A stretch of DNA of 64,000 nt, taken from Desulfobulbus sp. (lineage in GTDB: Bacteria; Desulfobacterota; Desulfobulbia; Desulfobulbales; Desulfobulbaceae). Under the pieces are notes generated by a model. It had not been told where the DNA came from, ran no database searches, and was given only the letters and a program-made list of their open reading frames with translations. Within the stretch, counting starts at the first letter, position 1. Every line of letters starts with the position of its first letter. The stretch covers positions 224,951 to 288,950 of the forward strand of contig JAITGO010000022.1 of assembly GCA_031280615.1 (NCBI GenBank). Reading direction: 5' to 3'. The translations under genes and the position numbers were made by a program. Of this stretch, positions 27,496 through 36,152 are shown in pieces.

Positions 27496-28965
27496 ATGCC
27501 GGACGCATACCGCAACACCTTCAGGGTCCGCAGGGGGCTGGGCCTCCTGCTGGCCCTGGCCACCTTCAGTCTGTCCGCCTGCGCCAAGCTCGATCCCCGC
27601 GAGGTGGATGTCGACTTGCCCGCGGACATGCCCATGGTCAAGGAGACCAGTTTCGATCAGCCCCTGGCCGACCTGGGCAGAATGACCCAAATTTACGGCA
27701 AACGGGTGCTGATCCAGGGCAAGGACATCACCGACTTTACCGGACTTTCCACCTTTGGCTATGGCGAAATACCGCGCGACATCACTGAGATGACTAAGAG
27801 CGCCCTCAACGCCATCGGCGGCAACGTGGTCTACATTCCCTACAGCCCGGTGTACATCAACAACCAGATGGTCACCGGCTATTCCAATTTCCAGGGTAAG
27901 CTCATTCCAGATATCGTCCTGTCCGGCGGCATCACCGAGTTCGACCGCGGCCTGGAAAGCAGGGGCCGCAACACCGATTTCGGCGTCACCACCAAACCCT
28001 TCAACGTCAACCAGTCCTGGGTGCCGGGCGATATCATCTCGGTGGACTACAACCAGGAAGACAAGGAAAGCCTGGCGCGGATCACCCTGGATTTCAACCT
28101 GCTCGATTTCCAGACCATGGCCGGGGTGGCCCGAATGCAGACCGTCAACACCATCAACGTCTACAAGGCGGCCGCGGACAAGGAGCTGGGCTTCACTATC
28201 TTCGGGCCGACCTTCGGCCTCAAGGGCACGGTCAAGAAGATCCAAGGCCGACATGCGGCCATCCGCTTGCTGGTGCAGACCAGCGTCCTGCAGATCGTGG
28301 GCAAGTATCTTCATCTGCCCTACTGGAAGCTGATTCCCGAGATGAAGCCCGACCAGGTGGTGCTGGACAAGATCCGCCAGGATTTCCGCAACCTGAGCCA
28401 GACCGAAAAGATCGGCGAGATGCAAACCTGCCTGTACCTCAAGGGGTACAACGTGCCGGTCACCGGCCAGATGGACAGCCGGACCCAGGCGGCGTTGGCC
28501 AATTTCAAGCCCGGCGCTCGCAATGCCTCTGACACCGAGCTGTATGTGGAGCTGTGGAGTTCGCTTGGCGACAACATGGACCAAGTGGCCAACCGCCGCG
28601 AAATGCTGGCGCGGGCGCTGGAAGGCGACGTGCAGACGGAACAGGTGGCGACTGCGCCGGCTCCGGCGAAAAAGGCGGCCAAAACCGAGGCCGCCCCGGC
28701 CAAGGTGGCCGAGCAGAAGCAGGAAAAACCGGCGCCGAAAAAGGAAAAGCCGGCAACCGAACGGGCGGCCAGCGGACCGGCAGCGGTGGCGCGCGGCGAC
28801 CAACCGGTACCGGCGAAGAAGAGCGCGCCGGTCGTTGCCGGACAACCGAATGCCGGCCGGCAAAAGGAGACGGACGGCGTGGCCCAGGTGGTGCGCGCCC
28901 AGCCGATTCTGGGAACGAAATCCGCGGCGGAGGCGCTGATCAATGAACGACAGCAAGCCGAGTAG
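27496..28965 (+). CDS. CsgG/HfaB-like outer-membrane lipoprotein with peptidoglycan-binding-like segment
   Basis: 489 residues. Lipoprotein signal with lipobox LSAC (Cys29). Residues about 45-290 follow the CsgG family layout: YGKRVLIQGKDITDFTG, MTKSALNAIGG, the characteristic LSGGITEFDRGLESRG, then DFNLLDFQTM and VRLLVQTSVLQ-like strands. Residues about 305-345 (MQTCLYLKGYNVPVTGQMDSRTQAALANF) match a peptidoglycan-binding-1 domain. The tail (about 375-489) is Ala/Lys/Pro-rich. CsgG forms the outer-membrane pore for curli subunits, and HfaB plays that part for the Caulobacter holdfast anchor. Inferred to export the two repeat proteins. The tail and wall-binding segment are additions to the usual plan. 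Confidence 0.75.
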   Translation: MPDAYRNTFRVRRGLGLLLALATFSLSACAKLDPREVDVDLPADMPMVKETSFDQPLADLGRMTQIYGKRVLIQGKDITDFTGLSTFGYGEIPRDITEMTKSALNAIGGNVVYIPYSPVYINNQMVTGYSNFQGKLIPDIVLSGGITEFDRGLESRGRNTDFGVTTKPFNVNQSWVPGDIISVDYNQEDKESLARITLDFNLLDFQTMAGVARMQTVNTINVYKAAADKELGFTIFGPTFGLKGTVKKIQGRHAAIRLLVQTSVLQIVGKYLHLPYWKLIPEMKPDQVVLDKIRQDFRNLSQTEKIGEMQTCLYLKGYNVPVTGQMDSRTQAALANFKPGARNASDTELYVELWSSLGDNMDQVANRREMLARALEGDVQTEQVATAPAPAKKAAKTEAAPAKVAEQKQEKPAPKKEKPATERAASGPAAVARGDQPVPAKKSAPVVAGQPNAGRQKETDGVAQVVRAQPILGTKSAAEALINERQQAE

Positions 28966-29317
28966 TCTTGTCCGGGGAATGGCGATCGGCGGCCTGGCCG
29001 TGGCGCTGGTCGGCCTGCTTTTGGGAGCGGTCCATGGCGACGGTCCTGTCCTGTCGATCCCTGTCCCGGAGCCGCCCGTCGACCGGGTGCTGCCCATGCC
29101 GCACTCCATGTCTCCGCCCCCGGTCCATGCCGGTGCGTATGCCGGGGTCCATGCCGGAGCCGGCCGCTATCAGATCGCCACCTGGGAAGCGAGCGGCGTC
29201 TACGGCGTCTTCGTGGTCGACACCGCCACCGGCACGACCAAGCTAGTCTACAGTTCGGGCAAGGGGCCAGGCGGCAAGAGTGTCAATCACCTTGGCAAAC
29301 CCTTTCAACAGATGTAA
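28943..29317 (+). CDS. Small secreted or membrane-anchored protein, function unknown
   Basis: 124 residues. One N-terminal hydrophobic segment (about 11-32), a Pro/His/Ala-rich stretch with repeated HAG and YAG units, then a compact C-terminal part with YQIATWEASGVYGVFVVDTATG. It overlaps the end of the CsgG-like gene by 23 bases in another frame, with GGAGG upstream, so it is translated from the same message. No family recognised. Confidence 0.6.
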   Translation: MNDSKPSSLVRGMAIGGLAVALVGLLLGAVHGDGPVLSIPVPEPPVDRVLPMPHSMSPPPVHAGAYAGVHAGAGRYQIATWEASGVYGVFVVDTATGTTKLVYSSGKGPGGKSVNHLGKPFQQM

Positions 29318-29359
29318 AAACGGACGCATTCATGCGGATGTGACCCAAAGGAGCAAGAG

Positions 29360-30526
29360 ATGGCGAAGATGAAGTGGTGGAAAGGATTGCGGTCGGTGGC
29401 GGAGGAATTGATCATCCTGGCGCTGGTGCTCATTGCGGCGTTGGCGGCCAATATCGGCCATGCCGCGTCCGGAGCGCCCAGCCTCCAGGGGTACGGCTTG
29501 AAAATTTTCCGCGTTGAGTCCGGACTGTACCCCTTCGTGCATGTCTACATGCGCACCTTCGACCAGGAGATGAACCCGCTGGTCAACCTCAACGTGCTCA
29601 ACATCGGCATGATGGTGGAAGGCAGGGCCTACGATCCCCGCAAGCGGCAGTACCTGATCCAGCCCCTGCGCGGACGGGAGGAGGCAACCCGCTCCATCCT
29701 GGTGCTCGACACCAACAAGGCGCTGAAAGGGGCCGATTTCGAGGCCATGGTCCGGGCCGCCGCCCGGTTCATCGACGCCAAGCGGCCCCAGGACCAGGTG
29801 GCCCTGCTGGCCCTGGACAACAGCGCCGAGGGCTACACGGTGCTCTCCAATTTCGATCGCGAGCCCTCGAACCTCGGCCGCCGGCTGGCCGATCTCCAGC
29901 CGCGTGCCGACAAGACCCGGCTCTACGACGGCGTGGGCGCCGCCATGCAGCTGGCCGCCACCGCCATGGGCGGCGATTCGTCGAGCGAGGTCGAGTACGT
30001 GGTTTCCAGCTCGATCGTCATTCTCGGCAGCGGCCGGGACGACGACAGCGCCATCAGCCGCTCCGACCTGATGACCAGGATTTCCAGTCTCACGATCCCG
30101 ACCCCGATCTACGCCCTGGGCTTCACCGGCGGCGAGGGCAGGGACCAGCGCAATCTCCAGGCCCTGGTGAAAAATTCCTTCGGCAAGTACTATCCCGTCG
30201 GCGGCGGCTACGAGACCATCACCCGCAGCATCGAGGACATCCAGCACGTCATGCAAAGCGACTACGTGCTCACCTTCCGGGCTTATGTCCCGGTGGACGG
30301 CGGCAAACACAACGTCAAGGTGGGGGTGGAATATCCCACGGGCAGCGGCATCATGTACTACGATTCCTCCTTTTTCGAGGCCATCGAACCGCCGACCTTT
30401 CCTCGCATCCTCGAGGCCCAGGCCAAGATCGACAAGGCTATCCCGGCCCTGGGCAAGGACGAGGAGCTGTATCTGAAAAATCCCTACGCGCCGGCGGGCG
30501 TTTTGCCGGCCGGATCCAAAAACTGA
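29360..30526 (+). CDS. VWA-domain-like protein with N-terminal membrane anchor
   Basis: 388 residues. A hydrophobic anchor at about 14-36 ends in a possible cleavage site (NIGHA). Residues about 100-300 follow the von Willebrand A layout: strand and partial MIDAS RSILVLDTNKAL (D-x-N in place of D-x-S-x-S), the LYDGVGAAMQLA segment, then SSSIVILGSGRDDD and TPIYALGFTGG. The altered first MIDAS motif means metal binding is uncertain. A C-terminal beta-rich region follows. Periplasmic side expected. VWA proteins often act in assembling or scaffolding surface complexes; here it lies between the exporter and the ABC transporter. Confidence 0.7.
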   Translation: MAKMKWWKGLRSVAEELIILALVLIAALAANIGHAASGAPSLQGYGLKIFRVESGLYPFVHVYMRTFDQEMNPLVNLNVLNIGMMVEGRAYDPRKRQYLIQPLRGREEATRSILVLDTNKALKGADFEAMVRAAARFIDAKRPQDQVALLALDNSAEGYTVLSNFDREPSNLGRRLADLQPRADKTRLYDGVGAAMQLAATAMGGDSSSEVEYVVSSSIVILGSGRDDDSAISRSDLMTRISSLTIPTPIYALGFTGGEGRDQRNLQALVKNSFGKYYPVGGGYETITRSIEDIQHVMQSDYVLTFRAYVPVDGGKHNVKVGVEYPTGSGIMYYDSSFFEAIEPPTFPRILEAQAKIDKAIPALGKDEELYLKNPYAPAGVLPAGSKN

Positions 30527-30644
30527 CGTGCCGTGAGACCGTCCCGCCGGCTTGCCCGGCAACCGGCCGAACGACCGCCAAGCCTCCTCGCCGTTTCGGC
30601 GGCCGGAGGCTGTCGCGGTTGTCCGTATCTCCGAGGCCTGCACC

Positions 30645-33212
30645 ATGCCTGAGGCCGGGGCCGAGGATAACGCCGCCTTCTTGGTGGCGCTGGCCACCGG
30701 CTGCGCCCGCCGGGAATACCGGCTCGCTGCCGGCGACGCGGTCGTCGGCCGGGACGGCTTGTGCTGCGAGGTGGTGGTGGCCGGGGCCACAGTGTCGCGC
30801 CGCCATCTCAGGATCGGTGCCCAGGGTGCGGCCGCTTTTTGCCTGGAGGATCTCGATTCGACCAACGGCGTTTTCGTCAACGGCCACCGGATCGACCACC
30901 GTGTCTTGCTGCACGACGGCGATCTGATCGGCCTGGGCACGGCAACGCCCCATCTCCGGTTTCAGCGCCACAGCAGCAGCCAGGAGCATGCCTGTACCCT
31001 GGCCGTGCAGCCGCAGTGGACGATCGGCCGCGACCCGGACAGCGACCTGCCGCTGTCGTTCGATCCCACGGTGAGCGGCCGGCATGCGGTGCTGGCGAAC
31101 GAGCACGGCACCCTTGTGCTGCTCGACCAACACAGTCTCAACGGCACCTGGGTCAACGGCAGGGCCGTGCGGCGAACGGTGCTGGCGCCGGCCGACACGG
31201 CGGTCATCGGCTCGACCCGGTTTTGCCTGCGCCTTGAGGCCGACGGCTCGCTGGCGGTGCGCCGACGGGAAAACGGCCAGGCCCTCCGGCTGGAGGGGCT
31301 TGACCTGGGCCGGGATGTCGCCGGTGGCAACGGCAAGAAACGAGCGCTGCTCGACCGTATCACCCTAGCCATCGCGCCTGGGGAATTCGTCGGCATCATC
31401 GGACCCTCGGGGGCCGGCAAGACCACCCTGCTCACCGCTCTGTGCGGCGCCGCCCGCCCGGACCGTGGACAAGTGCTGCTCGACGGGACAGACCTGGACA
31501 CCGCCGCCATGTTTCGCAACGCCATCGGCTATGTGCCCCAGGACGACATCCTCCATCCCGAACTGAGCGTCGAGGCCAGCCTCGACTACATTGCCCGGCT
31601 GCGGCTTTCACCCGATCTGGCGCCCGGTCAGCGGGCCGACATCGTCACCGGCGCCATCGAAACCCTGGGATTGGGGCCGGTGCGGCAGACCCCGATTTGC
31701 CGGTTGAGTGGCGGCCAGCGCAAGCGGGTGTCCATCGGGGCCGAACTGTTGGTCCGCCCCGGCCTGCTCTTTCTCGATGAACCTACCTCGGGCCTGGACC
31801 CCTGCACCGAAGAACGGCTGATGCGCCACTTCAGGCGCATGGCCGACCAGGGCACCACGGTGGTGGTCACCACCCATGTGTTGGCGAACCTGGATTTGCT
31901 CGACAAGGTGGCGGTACTTGCCCAGGGGCGGTTGGCATTTTTCGGCCCCCCGGCCGAAGCCCTGGTTTTTTTCGGCGAACAGGACAAGCCGCTGGAAAGC
32001 CCGGGCCGGATCTTCGAGCTGCTTGCCGGCGAGGAAGGGGCCTCCGGACAGGAAGAGATTGCCGGCCAATATGCCGACTTCTTTGGGAACTCCCCATTTT
32101 TCCAGACATATGTCGCGCGGGAATTGTCGCCGGTCGGCCAGACCCTGTTGAGCGCAGGCGGCAAGGCGCAGCGACCGGGAGACGGATGGACGCGGGCACA
32201 TGCCGCCCTGGGGCGGATGCTGCATCGGTTTTCCCTGCCCGAATCGTGCCGCGCCTGGCTGATCCTGTCGTGCCGCCACCTGCAAATCCGGTTCGCCGCC
32301 AGCAGGCGGTTGCTGCTGTTGCTGCTGGTGCCGGTGGTACTGGCCCTGGTCACCCTGTCCCAGCCCATTGCCGGGATGGTGGCGGACAAGACGGTCCACG
32401 AACGCAAGGAGGCCATTTCCGCCACGATGGCCCATGGCGGGCCGGCAACTTCCATCCTGATCAAGCAGCTGCTGGCTCCGGACGGCCCGCGCGATCCCCG
32501 TTCGGCCGTGGATGTGCTCCACGCCCTGCGGCACGAAGGGGTGGGGCATCTGCCCGTGCCCATGAGCGTGCTGCTGATGATCGTCATGACCGCGGTGTTC
32601 ACCGGCACCCTGATCGCCTGCCTGGAGATTTCCCCGGAGCGTTCCATCTACCGGCGGGAGCGGATGTCGCATTTGCGGATCGTCCCGTACCTCGGCTCGA
32701 AACTCCCCTTTTGCCTGGCCATGACCGCCGGGCAATGCCTGGTCTTTGTCGCGCTCTGCTGGCTGCATCCGGTCCTGCGGCAGCTCCCGTTCGCGTCGGT
32801 CTGGCTAGTCATGGTCGCCGTGGCCTGGAGTTCGGTGGCCATCGGCCTGCTGCTCAGCGCCGCCGATCCCAGCGACGGGCGGTTCTCGGTGATGCTGGCC
32901 ATTGTCGTGGTCTTGCCCCAATTGCTGCTGTCCGGCGGCCTGGGGCCCGATTTTTACGGTCGGATGTCCGGCGGCCTGCGCTGGGCGGCCGATCTGCTGC
33001 CGGCCCGTTGGGGGTTGGCCATGGTCTGCACCGCCCTGTTCGGCTCGCTTGAGGGAGAAGGCGCCCGCTGGATTCCCGCTCTGGTCCGGGAGGTGATTGG
33101 TTTTGACTTCGGCCGGGACGTTTATTATAGTGGCCTCCAGGCCCTTTCGGCCCAATCCGTTCTCTGGCTTCTCGGCTGCGCCGGCATACTCCGATACCGC
33201 GATTCTCGATGA
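30645..33212 (+). CDS. FHA-FHA-ABC transporter (ATPase and permease in one chain)
   Basis: 855 residues. Two FHA domains (about 20-105 and 115-200; VVGRDG...SRRHL...STNGVFVNG and TIGRDPDSD...SGRHAV...SLNGTWVNG). The ABC ATPase (about 215-445) has Walker A GPSGAGKTT, Q-loop VPQDD, signature LSGGQRKR, Walker B LLFLDEPTSGLD and H-loop TTHVL. An ABC2-type membrane domain with about six segments follows (about 560-850). The domain order matches the ABCG-type exporter Rv1747 of Mycobacterium tuberculosis, which a neighbouring Ser/Thr kinase controls through its FHA domains. Here a kinase gene overlaps its stop codon by four bases. Substrate unknown. Confidence 0.9.
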   Translation: MPEAGAEDNAAFLVALATGCARREYRLAAGDAVVGRDGLCCEVVVAGATVSRRHLRIGAQGAAAFCLEDLDSTNGVFVNGHRIDHRVLLHDGDLIGLGTATPHLRFQRHSSSQEHACTLAVQPQWTIGRDPDSDLPLSFDPTVSGRHAVLANEHGTLVLLDQHSLNGTWVNGRAVRRTVLAPADTAVIGSTRFCLRLEADGSLAVRRRENGQALRLEGLDLGRDVAGGNGKKRALLDRITLAIAPGEFVGIIGPSGAGKTTLLTALCGAARPDRGQVLLDGTDLDTAAMFRNAIGYVPQDDILHPELSVEASLDYIARLRLSPDLAPGQRADIVTGAIETLGLGPVRQTPICRLSGGQRKRVSIGAELLVRPGLLFLDEPTSGLDPCTEERLMRHFRRMADQGTTVVVTTHVLANLDLLDKVAVLAQGRLAFFGPPAEALVFFGEQDKPLESPGRIFELLAGEEGASGQEEIAGQYADFFGNSPFFQTYVARELSPVGQTLLSAGGKAQRPGDGWTRAHAALGRMLHRFSLPESCRAWLILSCRHLQIRFAASRRLLLLLLVPVVLALVTLSQPIAGMVADKTVHERKEAISATMAHGGPATSILIKQLLAPDGPRDPRSAVDVLHALRHEGVGHLPVPMSVLLMIVMTAVFTGTLIACLEISPERSIYRRERMSHLRIVPYLGSKLPFCLAMTAGQCLVFVALCWLHPVLRQLPFASVWLVMVAVAWSSVAIGLLLSAADPSDGRFSVMLAIVVVLPQLLLSGGLGPDFYGRMSGGLRWAADLLPARWGLAMVCTALFGSLEGEGARWIPALVREVIGFDFGRDVYYSGLQALSAQSVLWLLGCAGILRYRDSR

Positions 33213-34642
33213 TGTTGCACGATGCCCCGACCCTTGTCGATCCGAGCGTCGACGACTGCCCTCCGGTTGTTGCCGGCAACGACGGCCTGATTGCCGGCCG
33301 CTACAGTTTGTCGCAGCCCTTGGGCGGAGGCGGAATGGGCAGCGTCTACCTGGCCACCGATCTGGTGCTGGCGCGCCAAGTGGCAGTCAAGACCATCCGG
33401 GCGGAGCTGAGCGGCAGCGAGGAGGTTCGAGCCCGGATCAAGCGCGAATGCCGTCTGCAGGCGGCTATCGGCACCCATCCCCATATCGTCACCCTGTACG
33501 ACACGGTCGAGGAAAACGGCCATATCTACCTGGTGATGGAATATATCGACGGCGAGACCTTGTCCGCGCGCCTGGCCGCCGCCGGCTCCCGTGGCCTGCC
33601 GCTGGCCACGGCCCTGGACATTGTCCGCCAGATCCTGCAGGCCCTGGCCTGCATCCACGACCGTGACATCGTTCATCGCGACATCAAGACCGCCAACATT
33701 CTCCTCCGCCTGCAGCCGGATGGCCGCTACCAGGCCAAGCTGACCGATTTCGGCATCGCCCGGGCCGAGGAGGAATCCGAGGCCATGACCCGGCTCACCA
33801 CCCTGGGCGTGCAGGGGCCGGGAACCCCGGCCTACATGGCCCCCGAACGGATCGATTCCCAAGCCTTCGGCCCCGTCTGCCCGGCCACCGACCTGTACGC
33901 GGTCGGGGTCATTCTCTACGAATTGCTCGCCGGCCAGCCGCCGTTCACCGGGACCATGACCGAGATCTTTTCCGGCCACCTGGTGCTGCCGCCGGCCATG
34001 GCCGCTCTTCCCGCCCACCTGCCGGAGCGATTGCGGCTGATCCTGGCCACGGCTCTGGCCAAACAGCCCGCCGACCGTTACCGGGATGCGGCCGAATTTG
34101 CCGCGGCCCTGGACGGGCTTGACCGGACGACGATCGACCTACCCCCGCACAGAGCCCAGGCCGAACCGACCGTGCTGGCTCTGGCCGGGGAAAGTTCGGC
34201 GGCAGCTCGGCCCGAAGCGACCGTGCTTAATCCAGCCCTGGGACGGGCGCGAACGAGGCTTTCGCGGCTGCCCGTGCCGCCCCGCCGCCTGGCCTATGCC
34301 GCCCTTGCCCTGGCAGTGCTCGCCTTGGGCGGTTTGCTCCTGTTTGCGCCCTCTTCCCCGGTACAGCCGACAGCCGTTGCGGTCGTGCCGCCGGCAACCG
34401 CAGTACCCGCCCGGCCGATGGCCACCGCCGTTGCGGTCGAGCCGCCGCCGACCCCGCAGCCAGAGGCCGTCTCGGCCCTGGAAATGGTCGAACAGATGCG
34501 CCAGCAGAACAACGCCGGCACCAGCGCCTTGGCCGCTCCTCAGGCTGGCGAAGCCGGTCCGCCGGCCCGTCCTTCGCCCCCGGTTCGTGCCCGGGCCGGA
34601 GAGTGGCAGGTGACCGAAGACCGAACCCGCAAAATCTACTGA
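33209..34642 (+). CDS. Ser/Thr protein kinase, one membrane segment, Pro-rich outer part
   Basis: 477 residues. Hanks-type kinase domain (about 28-300): glycine loop LGGGGMGSVYLA, VAVKTIRAEL lysine, catalytic HRDIKTANILL, DFGIARAE, and activation-loop end GTPAYMAPE. One membrane helix (about 353-372) leads to a Pro/Val/Ala-rich region that would lie in the periplasm. ATGA overlap with the FHA-ABC gene means coupled translation. The most likely targets are the two FHA-containing proteins of this locus, with the PP2C phosphatase as the opposing enzyme. Confidence 0.92.
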   Translation: MMLHDAPTLVDPSVDDCPPVVAGNDGLIAGRYSLSQPLGGGGMGSVYLATDLVLARQVAVKTIRAELSGSEEVRARIKRECRLQAAIGTHPHIVTLYDTVEENGHIYLVMEYIDGETLSARLAAAGSRGLPLATALDIVRQILQALACIHDRDIVHRDIKTANILLRLQPDGRYQAKLTDFGIARAEEESEAMTRLTTLGVQGPGTPAYMAPERIDSQAFGPVCPATDLYAVGVILYELLAGQPPFTGTMTEIFSGHLVLPPAMAALPAHLPERLRLILATALAKQPADRYRDAAEFAAALDGLDRTTIDLPPHRAQAEPTVLALAGESSAAARPEATVLNPALGRARTRLSRLPVPPRRLAYAALALAVLALGGLLLFAPSSPVQPTAVAVVPPATAVPARPMATAVAVEPPPTPQPEAVSALEMVEQMRQQNNAGTSALAAPQAGEAGPPARPSPPVRARAGEWQVTEDRTRKIY

Positions 34643-34660
34643 TTCTTCTTGGGTTGCGCC

Positions 34661-35224
34661 ATGGCAGACCGATTGCTGCTTTTTTTGTTGCTGGTCGTCG
34701 GTTTCATCCTGACGACCGGATGCGCGCCTCTGGTGCCCACCGCCGGGGCCGGCACCGGCTACATGGCTGGCCAGCAGGCGGCGTTCGATGCCGTGGGATC
34801 GTTTTTCGACGACCTGGGCCGTTCCATCCAGCAAACCACCCGGAAAATCACCGGCACTCCATCGCCGCGCCGCCGCGCCGGCACCTCGACCGCTACCGAC
34901 GGATTGGTCCTGAAAATAGAGCGTTCCATGCTGGTGCCGACCGAGGTGCACTCCGGCGAACAGGTGACCCTGGTCCTGCGGTACACGATCAGGGGCGCCT
35001 CGGCCCAGGGCGTGGAGGTCAGGGAACGGAGCGCGCTGAGCAGCGGCGGCAAAGAAATGACGGTTCTGAAGGACCAGACCAGCGAAAAGGAAAACGGCAC
35101 CTGGGAAAATACCCTGAGTTTTGCCGTGCCCGCGTCGGCAAAACCCGGCAAATATACCGTGAACATGCAACTCGACGCCCAAGGCAAGACCCGGAGTGCG
35201 CGGCATTCCTTCACGGTGCGCTGA
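34661..35224 (+). CDS. Lipoprotein with a C-terminal beta-sandwich-like domain
   Basis: 187 residues. Signal with lipobox TTGC (Cys near 21). A helical segment with Arg-rich linker (about 35-75) is followed by about 110 residues with the strand pattern of an Ig-like fold (LVLKIERSMLVPTEVHSGEQ, TLVLRYTI, GKYTVNMQLDAQG). No named family recognised. Placed between the kinase and phosphatase genes, it may be an envelope partner or sensor for the kinase's outer part. The ATG at 34661 places the hydrophobic core correctly. Confidence 0.65.
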   Translation: MADRLLLFLLLVVGFILTTGCAPLVPTAGAGTGYMAGQQAAFDAVGSFFDDLGRSIQQTTRKITGTPSPRRRAGTSTATDGLVLKIERSMLVPTEVHSGEQVTLVLRYTIRGASAQGVEVRERSALSSGGKEMTVLKDQTSEKENGTWENTLSFAVPASAKPGKYTVNMQLDAQGKTRSARHSFTVR

Positions 35225-35235
35225 GGATGGTTGCC

Positions 35236-36039
35236 ATGGCAACGCAGGTTGGCTTTGCTCCGGCCGCGCCGTGGAGCCTGCTGCAAGGAACCTGCCGCCT
35301 GGCGGGCATGGAGGCAGGATACGCCGGACTGACCGATCCCGGCCGGGTACGGGCCAACAATGAAGACGGGCTGCTGCTTGTGCCCGAGGCCGGGTTGTTC
35401 GCGGTGGCCGACGGCCTGGGCGGCCTGGGCGCCGGGGATGTCGCCAGCCGCACCGCTTTGGGCTATTTGCACCGCCAGTTGTCGGCCCTGCCGTTTCAGG
35501 CCGGCGGCCGGGAACCGTCGCTCTCCGGGCTCGAGGCCCTCATCGCCGCCGCCAATTACCATACCTACGAGCACCGGCTGGATTTGGGCAACACCATGGC
35601 CACCACCCTGGCCCTGATCTGGGCCGGCGCCCGCTCGGTGCTGGCGGCCCATGTGGGCGACAGCCGGGTCTACCGTTGGCACCGGGACCGCCTGATCCGG
35701 ATCACCAGCGACCATTCCCTGGTACATGCCCTCTACGAGCAAGGCGCCCTGACCGAGGCACAGGCGAGGCAATCGCCCCAGCGGCACGTGATCACCCGTG
35801 CCATCGGCGCCGAAGCCGTGGTGCAGCCCTCGATCCGGGCGGTGGAGGTCGATTCGGGCGACGTGCTGCTGCTGTGCACCGACGGGTTGACCGCCATGGT
35901 GCCCGACGAGGCGATCGCCGCCTTGCTCGGGAGCGGTCCATCCGATCCGGGCGCGTTGGTCGACGGACTTGTCCGCATGGCTAACGAGGCGGGTGGACAT
36001 GACAACATCACCGCCATCGCCGTGACGATCGCACCCTGA
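35236..36039 (+). CDS. PP2C-type Ser/Thr protein phosphatase
   Basis: 267 residues. PP2C metal motifs in order: DPGRVRANNEDGLL, LFAVADGLGGLGAGDVAS, AHVGDSRVYRWHRD, LLLCTDGLTAMV, and GGHDNITAIAV at the end. All metal aspartates are present, so it should be active. Starts at 35227 and 35236 are both possible; GAGG fits the latter better. Last gene of the operon, 57 bases before a bidirectional terminator. It should reverse phosphorylation by the kinase encoded two genes earlier. Confidence 0.92.
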   Translation: MATQVGFAPAAPWSLLQGTCRLAGMEAGYAGLTDPGRVRANNEDGLLLVPEAGLFAVADGLGGLGAGDVASRTALGYLHRQLSALPFQAGGREPSLSGLEALIAAANYHTYEHRLDLGNTMATTLALIWAGARSVLAAHVGDSRVYRWHRDRLIRITSDHSLVHALYEQGALTEAQARQSPQRHVITRAIGAEAVVQPSIRAVEVDSGDVLLLCTDGLTAMVPDEAIAALLGSGPSDPGALVDGLVRMANEAGGHDNITAIAVTIAP

Positions 36040-36095
36040 GCGCATCGCGCCTGCGGTACCGCCCGCCGCCGTGCCGGCGAGCGTTCTCTCGAAAT

Positions 36096-36131
36096 AAAAA
36101 AGGCGTTCCGGAAGACCGGAACGCCTTTTTT
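36096..36131. terminator. Bidirectional terminator between the phosphatase and OFA-transporter genes
   Basis: AAAAAAGGCGTTCCGG pairs with CCGGAACGCCTTTTTT around an AAGA-type loop, with A/T runs on both sides. It ends both the plus-strand amyloid-like operon and the minus-strand transporter gene. Confidence 0.92.
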
Positions 36132-36152
36132 GGTGGGCCTTGTGCGGGCCGA

